DNA from: Methanobacteriota archaeon
Lineage (GTDB): Archaea; Halobacteriota; Methanomicrobia; Methanomicrobiales; Methanocorpusculaceae
NCBI GenBank assembly: GCA_023396065.1
Contig: JAEWXF010000018.1
Span: 1-45,315 of the forward strand
Direction of reading: 5' to 3'
Length of the DNA: 45,315 nucleotides
A program made the translations under genes and the position numbers. Below the pieces are notes generated by a model. That model did no database searches. It was not told the DNA's origin and worked only from the letters and a program-made list of their open reading frames with translations. Below, one piece after another: positions 16,303-24,795 of the stretch (within the stretch, counting starts at the first letter, position 1; each line of letters starts with the position of its first letter).

Positions 16303-16897
16303 AGCGGGGGACTTCCGCCTGCGAGAGGAGCACGTCCCGCATGGCACCGGACGGGACGGGCATGTCATGACCGCACCACAACGAGTCGATGCGGAGAGCG
16401 GCAAGGCGGTTGATGGAGGCGACGAGGTCTGCGTGACTGCCGGTCGGCAGGTCGGTTCTGCCGAACGAGCCGTGCGGGAAGAGGGTGTCTCCGGCGATCA
16501 GGGCACCGTCCTCCTCACGGTAGAGACAAATACTGCCGTGAGTGTGACCGGGTGTGTGGAGAACGGTAAACTCACCGATAATATCTCCATCCTTCAACGC
16601 AGAGGCGGTAATGCCGGGAGCGTGTTCCCCGAAATGTCTTGCGAGGCAAAGTTCGTCATCGTTGAGGAACGGGAGGTCGTACTCTCCGATATAGACCGGG
16701 GCCTTGCAGAGTTCGGCGAGGCTGCGCAGGTTTGCCATGTGGTCGTAGTGACCGTGGGTGAGGACGATTGCTTCAATCTGGTCTTTCCAGGGTTCGACTG
16801 CGGTAACCGGCTGGGACGCATCGACGAGGACGGACCCCGCGACATAGGAGTTGGCACGCCAGCCGATTTCCCGCAGCCAGCGAATGGGTTCACTCAT
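16295..16897 (-). CDS. MBL-fold metallohydrolase
   Basis: A 200-residue metallo-beta-lactamase-fold hydrolase, similar in size and layout to glyoxalase II-type thioesterases. The metal site is complete: THGHYDH (His48, His50, Asp52, His53), HTPGHTHGS (third-site His), AGDTLF (bridging Asp) and WCGHDMP (last His). The chosen start, ATG 16897 (MSEPIRWLREIGWRANSYV), puts the first strand where the family has it; a longer reading to 17029 would cover the divergent thiC start and is rejected. It is followed by the overlapping DUF123 gene. Substrate cannot be read from sequence; hydroxyacyl-glutathione-type activity is unlikely as such in an archaeon, so another thioester or lactone is more plausible. 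Confidence 0.88.
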   Translation of the reverse strand: MSEPIRWLREIGWRANSYVAGSVLVDASQPVTAVEPWKDQIEAIVLTHGHYDHMANLRSLAELCKAPVYIGEYDLPFLNDDELCLARHFGEHAPGITASALKDGDIIGEFTVLHTPGHTHGSICLYREEDGALIAGDTLFPHGSFGRTDLPTGSHADLVASINRLAALRIDSLWCGHDMPVPSGAMRDVLLSQAEVPRYG

Positions 16898-16935
16898 ACA
16901 GTATAATGAGTCGGGAGGACAAATGATATATTCGC

Positions 16936-18201
16936 ATGCACTCACTGATCCGCGACTGCCGGACCGGAGATCTCTCCGGTGTTGCCGAAGCTGCACGTGC
17001 CGAAGGTATGGAACCTGAGGCGTTTGCACGACTGATTCTCAGCGGCAGGACAATACTTCTTACGAATGCCCGCCGTCCCTATACTCCGTGTGCGATCGGG
17101 GAAGGGACACGGGTGAAGGTGAATGTGAATATCGGGACGTCGGGTCACCGGTGTGATCCGGCGATGGAGATGGAAAAGGCAAACGCGGCGATTGCCAACG
17201 GTGCCGACGCCATTATGGACCTTTCCACCGGGGGCGATCTTGCATCAATGCGGAAAAATATTCTGGAGCTGCCGATTCCGGTCGGAACGGTACCGGTCTA
17301 TGAGGCGGTTCGCCGAGCGGGAAATGTGGTGGATCTGGATGCTGATCTGCTGTTCCGGGTTATCCGGGAACAGGCGGAGCAGGGTGTGGATTTTATGACG
17401 CTGCACTGCGGGGTGAACCGTGAGGTGGTGGAGGCGCTGCGGCTTGATCCCCGGGTGATGGGAGTTGTGTCCCGGGGAGGTTCGTTCCATGTGGCGATGA
17501 TGCTTGCGTCCGGTGAGGAAAATCCGCTGTTTTCGGAGTATGAGTATCTGCTGGAGATTCTGGATGAGTATGAGATTGCGCTTTCCCTCGGTGACGGGAT
17601 GCGGCCGGGGGCGTACGTGGATTCCGGGAAGCTGGCGAAGTCACAGGAGTATCTGACTCTCGGGAAACTTGCCCGTGTTGCCCAGACGAACGGTGTCCAG
17701 CGGATGATTGAGGGGCCGGGTCATATGGACTACAATGAGATCGCCTATAATGTGAAGATGATTAAGGAGATCACGGATTTTGCGCCGCTGTATCTGTTAG
17801 GGCCGCTGGTGACGGATATCGCGCCGGGCTATGATCATATTACAGGAGCGATCGGCGGTGCCGCGGCCGCTGCTGCGGGTGCGGATTTCCTGTGTATGGT
17901 TTCGCCGTCCGAGCATCTGGCACTGCCGGATATTGAGGATATTGTGGAAGGAACACGGGTTGCGAAGGTTGCGGCCCATGTGGGTGATCTGACCCGGAAT
18001 CGTGCGGCGGAACTTCCGCGCCAGGCGGCAATGGCGGAGGCACGCCGGACGCTGGACTGGGAGAAACAGTATGCCCTGGCGATGTTCGGGGACCATGCCC
18101 GGGCGGTGCATGACCGCGACGGCGACTGTGAGACCTGTTCAATGTGCGGCGATCTGTGCGCGATTAAAATTGTGGAAAAAGCTCTCGAAAAGAAGATTTG
18201 A
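16936..18201 (+). CDS. thiC: Phosphomethylpyrimidine synthase (ThiC)
   Basis: ThiC is a radical SAM enzyme that rearranges aminoimidazole ribotide to the hydroxymethylpyrimidine phosphate of thiamine. The 421-residue protein has VNVNIGTSG, DAIMDLSTGG, PVGTVPVYEA, DFMTLHCGVN, SRGGSFHV, LGDGMRPG, EGPGHM and GAAAAAAGADFLCMVSPSEHL. It ends with the cluster motif C-x2-C-x4-C in ETCSMCGDLC. Length is that of the short archaeal/bacterial form. ATG 16936 fits because the frame has a stop at 16924-16926 and the N terminus aligns with the family. A TATAAT-like element at about 16902-16907 would place the transcript start near 16930, so the mRNA may be almost leaderless. The GGGAGGA at 16913-16919 is too far from the start to serve it. 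The gene is divergent from the MBL-fold gene. Confidence 0.96.
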   Translation: MHSLIRDCRTGDLSGVAEAARAEGMEPEAFARLILSGRTILLTNARRPYTPCAIGEGTRVKVNVNIGTSGHRCDPAMEMEKANAAIANGADAIMDLSTGGDLASMRKNILELPIPVGTVPVYEAVRRAGNVVDLDADLLFRVIREQAEQGVDFMTLHCGVNREVVEALRLDPRVMGVVSRGGSFHVAMMLASGEENPLFSEYEYLLEILDEYEIALSLGDGMRPGAYVDSGKLAKSQEYLTLGKLARVAQTNGVQRMIEGPGHMDYNEIAYNVKMIKEITDFAPLYLLGPLVTDIAPGYDHITGAIGGAAAAAAGADFLCMVSPSEHLALPDIEDIVEGTRVAKVAAHVGDLTRNRAAELPRQAAMAEARRTLDWEKQYALAMFGDHARAVHDRDGDCETCSMCGDLCAIKIVEKALEKKI

Positions 18202-18206
18202 GAGAG

Positions 18207-18833
18207 TTATACATCTTTTTTTGTATAGGTTTTCTGGGTGATCTTCCATGCGGCGAGAGTGCCGATAATTGCGAGGATGAGTGCGGCTGTGCTGATCGGC
18301 GGGAGAATGTCCCGGTAGGGAGCGGCCGCTGGATAGAGGAGTGCAATCCCGGCGAATACGAGGTAGGGGAGGAAGTTACTGAGATACAGGGCAACGGCTC
18401 CGCTTTTTTGTGCGTAGGTCGCAAGACAGATGATGCTGCCACATAGGAGGGAGGCGGCGATCAGTATGAGATGTATGATTCCGGCATCCGGCCCGGGGAA
18501 GAAATGGATGAGGGTGCCGGAAGCATCAATGAGGACCGGTATCAGTGAGAGGAGTGCCCCTCCTCCGATGAGGAGGAGGAACAACTGATATTTTCCGGTG
18601 ATGAGGTCGTCCCGCAGGACCGGCGTGCTGAGTGCATATGTATCCCAGCCGGCTTTTCTGTCCCATGTGATGGTGTAGAGCAGCAGGATGGGACCTGAAA
18701 GGATCAGAAAGGCGATTGCTATGTAGGAGATACCGATGAACGTGAGGAGGACGGCCATTGCGGTAAGTATCGGATAGAGGAGTCTGATGAGGGGGGTTAG
18801 GCAGATGAGATCTTTTCTGAGGAGGGGATTCAT
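18207..18833 (-). CDS. ABC-2 family exporter permease (second)
   Basis: A 208-residue integral membrane protein with about six hydrophobic helices. It contains the family phrase KAGWDTYALSTPVLRDDLITGKY between the second and third helices, characteristic of the ABC-2 permeases found with PmtA/BcrA-like ATPases. It lies five bases after the first permease gene, which shares the same motif (KWDRYALTMPVTRNEIVRTKY), so the two are duplicated subunits that probably form a heterodimer in the membrane with the ATPase encoded at 19477-20337. Last gene of a four-gene operon headed by a GntR regulator. The exported substrate is unknown; related systems export amphipathic peptides or give resistance to envelope-active antibiotics. 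Confidence 0.85.
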   Translation of the reverse strand: MNPLLRKDLICLTPLIRLLYPILTAMAVLLTFIGISYIAIAFLILSGPILLLYTITWDRKAGWDTYALSTPVLRDDLITGKYQLFLLLIGGGALLSLIPVLIDASGTLIHFFPGPDAGIIHLILIAASLLCGSIICLATYAQKSGAVALYLSNFLPYLVFAGIALLYPAAAPYRDILPPISTAALILAIIGTLAAWKITQKTYTKKDV

Positions 18834-18838
18834 CCGGT

Positions 18839-19480
18839 TCAGAACTCCTGTGCTGCGTATATCCGGACTGAAATCCGATAGGATATCCAGACGACCACCG
18901 CAGCGATTCCGGCGGCGATGCCGAGGACGGTGTTGAGAAGTACTGTGTCCAGCGGTCCCTGCGATACGTCAACCAGTGTGAGCAGGCCGATGACAAGGAT
19001 CATCGGGCCGAGAGCGCCGATGATTGCGATGTATCGTGCTTTCTCCACTCCGAATTTGTAGGCTGCCGGAAGCACGATGCTGCCTATGAGGAAACCGGTG
19101 ATGAGGAGGAAGAGGAGAAGGGAGGCCGTGTCAATGATACCGAGCGTGAGGTGACCGGGACTGAGAAGGCTGATGATACCGGTGAGGGCTGTGGCGATAC
19201 CGACGCCGAGAACGGTGAGCATCAGCATGATCTGGTATTTGGTTCTGACAATCTCGTTCCGGGTTACCGGCATCGTGAGGGCATACCGGTCCCATTTTGC
19301 GGCGGCGTCAAAGCTGAGTACGGTCATTGGAATGGTTGCACCGAACATAATGACGAGGATATACACGGCCAGCGGGTTTCCGGACGGAATGAAGATGATT
19401 CCAAAGATTGCGAGAAAGGCCAGATACATTTTGAAGGTGGATCTGAGATTCAGAAAATCTTTGGAAAGGAGACCGTTCAT
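18839..19480 (-). CDS. ABC-2 family exporter permease (first)
   Basis: A 213-residue membrane protein with six predicted helices and the motif KWDRYALTMPVTRNEIVRTKY at about residues 62-82, matching its neighbour downstream. The start ATG overlaps the stop of the ATPase gene by four bases (ATGA type), a firm sign of an operon and of coupled synthesis. Together with the ATPase and the second permease it makes a minimal exporter of the Pmt/Ytr/Bcr style. No extracellular domain of note is present, so the substrate probably enters from the cytoplasm or the inner leaflet. Confidence 0.86.
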   Translation of the reverse strand: MNGLLSKDFLNLRSTFKMYLAFLAIFGIIFIPSGNPLAVYILVIMFGATIPMTVLSFDAAAKWDRYALTMPVTRNEIVRTKYQIMLMLTVLGVGIATALTGIISLLSPGHLTLGIIDTASLLLFLLITGFLIGSIVLPAAYKFGVEKARYIAIIGALGPMILVIGLLTLVDVSQGPLDTVLLNTVLGIAAGIAAVVVWISYRISVRIYAAQEF

Positions 19481-20337
19481 GCTTCCTCCCCCCGGGAGTA
19501 GAAAAGCATGATCGCTTCAGTGGTTACGGGATCAAGGATGAGGTCCGGATGTGCGGCACTGAACCGCGCTTTGTTTTTGATGAGAACTTCACAGCCGAAC
19601 TGGTTTTTCCGGTACCGGACGACATCGGTTTTTTCGAGAGCGGCAAAGTCTTCAGTTCCACATTTTACGATGCCCATATCGTCGAGCAGTTCATCGCGGG
19701 GGCGGGAGAAAATAATTTTTCCTTCATGGATGAAGGTAATGTAATCGGCGATTTTATCGAGATCACTGGTGATGTGGGAGGAGAGGAGAACTGCATGATT
19801 TTCATCCTGAATGAACTCAAGAAAGATGTCGAGAATTTCTTCCCGGACGACGGGGTCAAGACCGCTGGTTGCTTCATCGAGGATGAGGAGGTCGGGCTGG
19901 TGTGCGAGGGCTACAGCAATACTGAGTTTCATTTTCATGCCGCGCGAGAACTCCCGGATCTTTTTCCGGTCCGGGAGGTGGAAGCGGGTGAGGTACTGTT
20001 GATATAGCTGGCCGTCCCATTTTTGATAGATATTTTCCATGATTCGGGAAATGTCGCAGGGAGTGAGGTTGTCGTGGAAGCAGCATTCATCAAATACCAC
20101 GCCAATTCTCTCCTTGATCTCCTTTTCCTGCGTGTCAATATCCATACCGAGGATGCGGACCATACCTGATGTTCGCAGGGCGACATTCAGCATTGTTTTA
20201 ATCGTGGTGGTTTTTCCTGCCCCGTTTTCTCCGATGAATCCCATAATACTTCCACGGGGAAGTGTGAACGTGACATCGTGTAAAGCGAAGTCTGGGTAGG
20301 TTTTGTTCATTTCTCTGATTTCTATAGCATTTTCCAT
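19477..20337 (-). CDS. ABC exporter ATP-binding protein (BcrA/PmtA-like)
   Basis: A 286-residue ATPase that powers the two ABC-2 permeases. Starting at ATG 20337 it reads MENAIEIREMNKTYPDF, followed by Walker A GENGAGKTT, the signature FSRGMKMKLSIAVALAHQP (a variant of LSGGQ), Walker B LLILDEATSGLDP and the switch His in SSHIT. The C-terminal 60 residues are the usual extension of drug- or peptide-export ATPases. The longer reading to 20391 starts inside the regulator gene and is rejected. The gap to the GntR gene upstream is seven bases and it overlaps the permease downstream by four. Expression is thus probably under the GntR repressor. The BcrA/PmtA resemblance comes from the signature region and gene order. 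Confidence 0.92.
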   Translation of the reverse strand: MENAIEIREMNKTYPDFALHDVTFTLPRGSIMGFIGENGAGKTTTIKTMLNVALRTSGMVRILGMDIDTQEKEIKERIGVVFDECCFHDNLTPCDISRIMENIYQKWDGQLYQQYLTRFHLPDRKKIREFSRGMKMKLSIAVALAHQPDLLILDEATSGLDPVVREEILDIFLEFIQDENHAVLLSSHITSDLDKIADYITFIHEGKIIFSRPRDELLDDMGIVKCGTEDFAALEKTDVVRYRKNQFGCEVLIKNKARFSAAHPDLILDPVTTEAIMLFYSRGEEA

Positions 20338-20344
20338 ACAGTAT

Positions 20345-20719
20345 CTACTCTCCGTGATAGATGAGACTGAGAGATTCGGTAAGTTCGTCAAGGGTTATCC
20401 CGCTTTCGCGGGCGATGTCTGCGGCTTTTTGCAGATACTCCTCTGCGTGCCGCATTTGTTCTTCGCGAATTATTTCTGCGTTTTTTCCGGCAACGAAGCT
20501 GCCTTTTCCGGTGACGGTTTCGATGAAACCGTCCCGTTCCAGATCGGTGTATGCCCGCTTTGTGGTAATGACACTGATTCTCAGTTCCTTTGCGAGAAGA
20601 CGCATGCTGGGAAGCGGACTTCCTTCGGGCAGTTCGCCGCTGATGATCAGGCGTTTGATCTGGGTGGTGATCTGCTCGTAGATCGGTTTGTCGCTTGCGT
20701 TACTGATAATGATGTTCAC
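20345..20719 (-). CDS. GntR-family regulator, YtrA type
   Basis: A 124-residue transcription factor. The first 70 residues are a GntR winged helix: KPIYEQITTQIKRLIISGEL, LPSMRLLAKELRISVITTKRAY and LERDGFIETVTGKGSFV. Only a short helical tail (about 45 residues) follows, which is the YtrA subfamily layout. GTG 20719 is taken as the start because GGAGGT (20724-20729 on this strand) precedes it by four bases; the upstream GTG at 20731 has no such site. It heads the operon with the ABC exporter, as in ytr and pmt operons of Gram-positive bacteria, where the regulator represses its own operon until an antibiotic or peptide is sensed. GntR proteins are uncommon in archaea, so bacterial transfer is plausible. 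Confidence 0.92.
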   Translation of the reverse strand: MNIIISNASDKPIYEQITTQIKRLIISGELPEGSPLPSMRLLAKELRISVITTKRAYTDLERDGFIETVTGKGSFVAGKNAEIIREEQMRHAEEYLQKAADIARESGITLDELTESLSLIYHGE

Positions 20720-20741
20720 GCGTACCTCCACATAGTATATT

Positions 20742-20762
20742 GTGTATATCGTATATATACAC
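20742..20762. promoter_or_regulatory. Likely operator of the GntR/ABC operon
   Basis: A 21-base inverted repeat, GTGTATA-N7-TATACAC, sits 23 bases upstream of the GntR start codon, within a TATA-rich stretch that must also be the promoter. The outer GT...AC pattern is what GntR-family proteins commonly bind. Occupation would block the basal promoter, so autorepression is likely. It also lies 68 bases before the divergent NCS2 permease gene. Confidence 0.6.
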
Positions 20763-20829
20763 TATGATCTCTTTGGCGGCGTGTAGGTCTCCGAACTGTT
20801 AAATAGTATTTTCGGCAAATGATGTCATC

Positions 20830-22461
20830 ATGGACTACGGAGACCGTCCGGTGTACAATGTTGAGGATCATGTGCCGCCGATGGTCCTTGTACTGAGTGT
20901 TCTCCAGCATTTTTTTGTTCTGGCCGTGTATATGACATACCCTGTAATCATTACGAAGATGATTGCCGGCGGCGGCGGGGATATGACATCGTTTCTTATC
21001 AGTGCGACACTGATCGGGTCCGGGATTGCGACTATCCTTGAAGCCTGGAAGTATACCGGCTGCGGATATATTTTTCCGATGGTGCCTAACTCATCCTATC
21101 TTCCGGCATCAATGCTGGCTGCGACCGCCGGCGGTCTGCCGCTGCTCTACGGAATGATGATCTTTACCGGGATTCTGGAAATGATCGTGAGCAGACTGAC
21201 CCGTTTTTTCCGGGTGGTATTTCCGCCGGAGGTTACAGGTGTTGTCATGTTCATGCTCGGGGTTGCGATAATTCCGTTTGCGTTTCCGCTGTTCTTCGGC
21301 AGTGTGGATACCGGTCCACTGGACCCTGCATCCACGCTGGTGGGAGTCATTACGCTGGGTTCGATGATCATGCTGAGTATTTTACCTCAGAAGATTTTCC
21401 GATTTTATGCACTGCTGATCGGAATTCTGATCGGACTTATCTCATCGGTGCTGCTCGGGGTTCTGACACCTGCGGCTTTTTCAGGACTTGGTGATCTTCC
21501 GCTGGTTTCCGTTCCAAATCCTGTCGGCATTGTGAGTTATCAGTTTGATCCTGTTCTGATGGTACCGTTTGCGATTGGTATGCTGTGTGTGATGCTGAAG
21601 TCGGTGGGAAATATTGCGATGCTGGACGAGTATACGGGAACAAAAAATCAGAATACACTGCGGCGCGGTATTTTTTCAGAGGGACTCGGGGCAGCGGTCT
21701 GCGGGGCAATCGGTGGAATTGGGATCGGGTCATCTGCGTCGAATACGGGACTGATTGCGGGGACAGGGATTGCGTCACGGAGTATCGGGTTTGGTCTGGG
21801 TGTGTTTCTGATTGTCTGCGGTTTTTTGCCTGCAATCGGGTGGTTTTTCCATATTCTCCCGGAACCGATTATGGGCGCGGTGGTGATTTATGCGATTGCG
21901 TTTATTATGCTGAGCGGGGTACAGAGTCTGTCGGCCCGGATGCTGGATAACCGGCGGACGTTTGTGGTGATTCTGCCGATTCTTATCGGGGTGTCATCGG
22001 TGATGTGTCCGTATTTGTATGCAGAGCTGCCGGAGATGGTAATCCTCGCGTTTGCATCGCCTCTGACGTCGGGAACAATTTTTGCGGTGCTGCTCGGTCT
22101 GCTGTTTAAAATTGGTCTGCCGCGACAGATGTCACGGGTGTTTCAGTCGGGGGATGCGGCATCTGAAATTTCGGGACTTTTGCTGGACTGTGGACGGACC
22201 TGGACACTGGACCGGACACAGACAGTGCAGATCGCTCATCATCTGCAGAGTGTAGTTCGTGCTTTGCCTGTGGATGTCCGGCCCACATCTCTGACAATTA
22301 TTCCTGTTAACCGCAGGGGTACGATGCATGCGGAGTTCGTACTGTCAGGGCCGGTGGATGCGGAGCGGTTGAAACATGTGACTGGTGGGTATCCGTCTTT
22401 GGTTAGAGTATTTCAAAGGGATGGTAAATGGAATACTGACATTAGTTATCTGATGATCTGA
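20830..22461 (+). CDS. NCS2 (uracil/xanthine type) permease with extra C-terminal domain
   Basis: A 543-residue membrane transporter of the nucleobase:cation symporter-2 family, expected to import uracil, xanthine or another purine. It shows the family N terminus PPMVLVLSVLQHFFVLAVYMTYPV, many hydrophobic helices to about residue 430, FPPEVTGVVMFMLG, and GGIGIGSSASNTGLIAGTGIASR, the substrate-site region. The final 100 residues (from about SEISGLLLDCGRTW to the end) are soluble and not part of the ordinary carrier; they contain HHLQSVVRALP and RRGTMHAEFVLSGPVDAERL. Some other NCS2 proteins carry a fused soluble tail that resembles histidine-kinase-like ATP-binding folds, and this may be one, but the match is weak. 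A 5TM-LYT protein gene follows 61 bases downstream and is probably co-transcribed. Substrate is not determined. Confidence 0.88.
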   Translation: MDYGDRPVYNVEDHVPPMVLVLSVLQHFFVLAVYMTYPVIITKMIAGGGGDMTSFLISATLIGSGIATILEAWKYTGCGYIFPMVPNSSYLPASMLAATAGGLPLLYGMMIFTGILEMIVSRLTRFFRVVFPPEVTGVVMFMLGVAIIPFAFPLFFGSVDTGPLDPASTLVGVITLGSMIMLSILPQKIFRFYALLIGILIGLISSVLLGVLTPAAFSGLGDLPLVSVPNPVGIVSYQFDPVLMVPFAIGMLCVMLKSVGNIAMLDEYTGTKNQNTLRRGIFSEGLGAAVCGAIGGIGIGSSASNTGLIAGTGIASRSIGFGLGVFLIVCGFLPAIGWFFHILPEPIMGAVVIYAIAFIMLSGVQSLSARMLDNRRTFVVILPILIGVSSVMCPYLYAELPEMVILAFASPLTSGTIFAVLLGLLFKIGLPRQMSRVFQSGDAASEISGLLLDCGRTWTLDRTQTVQIAHHLQSVVRALPVDVRPTSLTIIPVNRRGTMHAEFVLSGPVDAERLKHVTGGYPSLVRVFQRDGKWNTDISYLMI

Positions 22462-22522
22462 AATTTGCCGATAGAATCTAATACTTGGAGAGATCAATAG
22501 GTATCCACAGGTGAGTACTGTT

Positions 22523-23119
22523 ATGGATATACTTTTTCAGTTCTCAATATTAATTGCGATAAATATGGGAATTGCGGTTCTGGCGGGGCTGGTATTCGGA
22601 AAGACTCATCTGCTGGATGAAAAGCACAGCAAACTTCCTGAGTGGGTTCGGGGGATGCTGGGCGCTCTGATTTTCGGCATTTTTTCTATTATCGGGACGG
22701 CAACCAGTATGAACTTTAATGGTGCTCTGCTGAATGTCCGTGACGCCCCGGTGATTGCCGGAGGTGTGTGGTTTGGTCCGGTAGTAGGAATCGGGGCTGC
22801 GGTTATCGGTGCAGGGTACCGGTTTTTGCTGGGCGGACCGACGATGATTCCCTGTTGTCTTGCAACACTTATTGCCGGGATTCTTGCGAGTGTTCTCTAT
22901 GTGTGGTTCCGTCCGCTGATTACGGTTCTGACGGCGACGCTGATAGCAGTGATTGTCGGACTTATTCACATGATTCTGATGCTGATGCTGACTGCGGACG
23001 GTATGGGTCTGTATCTGGTGATGGAGACGCCGACAGCGGTTGGCATTCTGATTCTGGTGACCGCTTCCGTGGCGGTCTTTTCCAAGATGTATGAGCTTTC
23101 GTCCCGAAAAGCTGCATAA
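22523..23119 (+). CDS. 5TM-LYT membrane protein without kinase
   Basis: A 198-residue protein made almost wholly of hydrophobic helices. The central part, with NGALLNVRDAPVIAGGVWFGPVVG and GAGYRFLLGG, is the signature of the 5TMR_LYT domain known from LytS-type sensor kinases. The kinase and GAF parts are absent, and the frame closes with a normal stop after a short tail (SKMYELSSRKAA), so it is a stand-alone membrane domain rather than a truncation. ATG 22523 is preferred over GTG 22511 because AGGTGAG lies seven bases before it. It follows the NCS2 permease gene in the same direction, suggesting a functional link such as sensing or assisting uptake of the same compound; that is inference. 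Confidence 0.8.
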   Translation: MDILFQFSILIAINMGIAVLAGLVFGKTHLLDEKHSKLPEWVRGMLGALIFGIFSIIGTATSMNFNGALLNVRDAPVIAGGVWFGPVVGIGAAVIGAGYRFLLGGPTMIPCCLATLIAGILASVLYVWFRPLITVLTATLIAVIVGLIHMILMLMLTADGMGLYLVMETPTAVGILILVTASVAVFSKMYELSSRKAA

Positions 23120-23128
23120 AAAAGGATG

Positions 23129-24751
23129 TCAGGGCTGACTAAGCCCCAGTTTTTTCATGTCTTCTGCAACGGTGGTGTTTTTCTGTACGCCAAAGGTTTT
23201 GACGAGGGTGCTGAGTACGTCAGGTGACAGACATGCAGGGAGGTTTGGCCCGATCATGATGTTTTTGATGCCGAGGGCAAGGAGGGTGAGGAAAACAAGG
23301 ATGGCTTTCTGTTCATACCATGCGATGTTGAAGGCAAGCGGGAGTTTGTCGAGCGGGACGTTGAGAGCTTTTGCAAGTTCAGTAGCGATGACAACGAGGG
23401 AGTATGAGTCGTTGCACTGGCCTGCGTCAAGCACACGGGGAATTCCGTCGATGTCTCCTAGGTCAAGGCGGTTGTAGCGGTACTTGGCACAGCCTGCGGT
23501 GAGGATGATGACGTCGTTCGGCAGTGCTTTTGCAAACTCGGTGTAGTAGGAGCGTTCTTTGTGGCGGCCGTCGCATCCTGCCATGACGACGAATTTGCAG
23601 ATTTTCTGTTTTTTGATGAGGTCCAGAACCTTCGGTGCGAGGGCGAGAACTGCGTCATGACCCGCTCCGGTGAGGAGACCTTTGGTTTCCTGTGCAGGTT
23701 TTGGCGGTTCACATTTTTTGGCGAGGGCGATGAGGGCTGAGAAATCTTTTTGACCGTCTGCTTTTTCCGGAATGTGGACTGCTCCAGGAAATCCTACGGA
23801 GCCGGTGGTGAATATTCTGCCCCGGTATTGGTCCGGCGGAGGGACGAGGCAGTTGGTGGTGAAGAGGATCGGGCCGTTGAAGTTCGGGAATTCGTCTTTC
23901 TGGTTTGCCCAGGAGGTTCCGTAGTTGGCAATGAGGTTGGGATATTTTTTGAAAGCAGGGTGGGCATGGGCAATCAGCATTTCTCCGTGGGTGTAGATGT
24001 CGATGCCTGTTCCTTTTGTCTGTTCAAGGAGCATTTCCAGGTCTTTGAGGTCGTGACCGGTTACGAGGATGCCCGGTTTTTTGCCGACACCGCAGTTGAC
24101 GGTAGTGAGTTCAGTGGTTCCGTAGTGTTTGTTGGCTTCGTCGAGGAGAGCAAGGACTTTCGCACCGATTCTGCCGCATTCGAGGACGAGGTCGGTCCGT
24201 TCTGCGATGGTATGCTGTTCAAAGCGGGAGGAAAGGCCTTTGTAGATGAATGCGACGATCTCAGGGTCGGTTTTTCCGAGGACTTCAGCATGGGAGTAGT
24301 AGGCACACATGCCTTTGAGGCCGAAGAGGAGGAGGGAGAAGAGGGATCGTTCGTTGTCGTCTTCGATTGCAAGGAGTCCGATCCCTCCTTCAAGGTGGAG
24401 GATTTCCTCTTCGGATGCCGGTATCCACGCGCATTCTTTTGGTTCTCCGGGGATTTTCGGGTATGCGTCCCGGTAGGCGATGAGGGTTTTGAGATATTTT
24501 TTGAACCGGTCTTTGTCGAAGTTGACGTTGGTGAGGGTGGCAAAGAGGATTTCAACGACGGCTTTGTCCTGTGCTGCGGTGTTAGCGGGGACTTTTATCC
24601 CTGACGGCTGGTGGAGTTTCCGGTAGGCGAGGCCGGAGAGGACAAAGTTTACGGCGTCCTGATAACAGGCGGTTTCATGGCTTTTTCCGCAGACACCTCC
24701 GGCGGTACAGCCGAGGCCTCGGGCAGTTTCTTCACATTGCTGGCAAAACAT
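23129..24751 (-). CDS. hcp: Hybrid cluster protein (hydroxylamine/NO-related reductase)
   Basis: Hcp is a cytoplasmic iron-sulfur enzyme that reduces hydroxylamine in vitro and is thought to remove NO or repair nitrosative damage. The 540-residue protein begins MFCQQCEETARGLGC, with the [4Fe-4S] cysteines at 3, 6, 15 and 21 (C-x2-C-x8-C-x5-C). Hybrid-cluster ligands lie in VTGHDLKDLE, TTNCLVPP, TAGCAKYRYN and DAGQCNDSYS. Length is normal. The start has AGGAGAA 8-14 bases upstream, a TATA-like element about 45-55 bases upstream and an inverted repeat between them. It is convergent with the 5TM-LYT gene (nine-base gap). Single-gene unit; no dedicated Hcr reductase is adjacent. Confidence 0.96.
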   Translation of the reverse strand: MFCQQCEETARGLGCTAGGVCGKSHETACYQDAVNFVLSGLAYRKLHQPSGIKVPANTAAQDKAVVEILFATLTNVNFDKDRFKKYLKTLIAYRDAYPKIPGEPKECAWIPASEEEILHLEGGIGLLAIEDDNERSLFSLLLFGLKGMCAYYSHAEVLGKTDPEIVAFIYKGLSSRFEQHTIAERTDLVLECGRIGAKVLALLDEANKHYGTTELTTVNCGVGKKPGILVTGHDLKDLEMLLEQTKGTGIDIYTHGEMLIAHAHPAFKKYPNLIANYGTSWANQKDEFPNFNGPILFTTNCLVPPPDQYRGRIFTTGSVGFPGAVHIPEKADGQKDFSALIALAKKCEPPKPAQETKGLLTGAGHDAVLALAPKVLDLIKKQKICKFVVMAGCDGRHKERSYYTEFAKALPNDVIILTAGCAKYRYNRLDLGDIDGIPRVLDAGQCNDSYSLVVIATELAKALNVPLDKLPLAFNIAWYEQKAILVFLTLLALGIKNIMIGPNLPACLSPDVLSTLVKTFGVQKNTTVAEDMKKLGLSQP

Positions 24752-24775
24752 GTTGGTATTCTCCTGTATGAGTTG

Positions 24776-24795
24776 TCCGTCGGGAATCTGACGGA
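24776..24795. promoter_or_regulatory. Inverted repeat in the hcp promoter, possible operator
   Basis: TCCGTC-N8-GACGGA is a perfect 6-base inverted repeat 25-44 bases upstream of the hcp ATG and immediately downstream of the TATA-like ATATACATAT (about 24796-24805, read on the minus strand). That places it over the expected transcription start, a typical site for a repressor. A redox- or NO-responsive regulator is a natural guess. Confidence 0.5.

Noticed and set aside
16923..17018. Short frame starting at ATG 16923 just after GGGAGGA, overlapping the thiC start
   Set aside because: The spacing from the GGAGG-like motif is too short and the 31-codon product is Arg/Cys-rich; treated as chance, although a regulatory upstream frame cannot be fully excluded.
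23750..24604. Long + strand open frame (284 codons) opposite hcp
   Set aside because: Phe/Gly/Val/Glu-biased shadow; hcp motifs on the other strand are complete.
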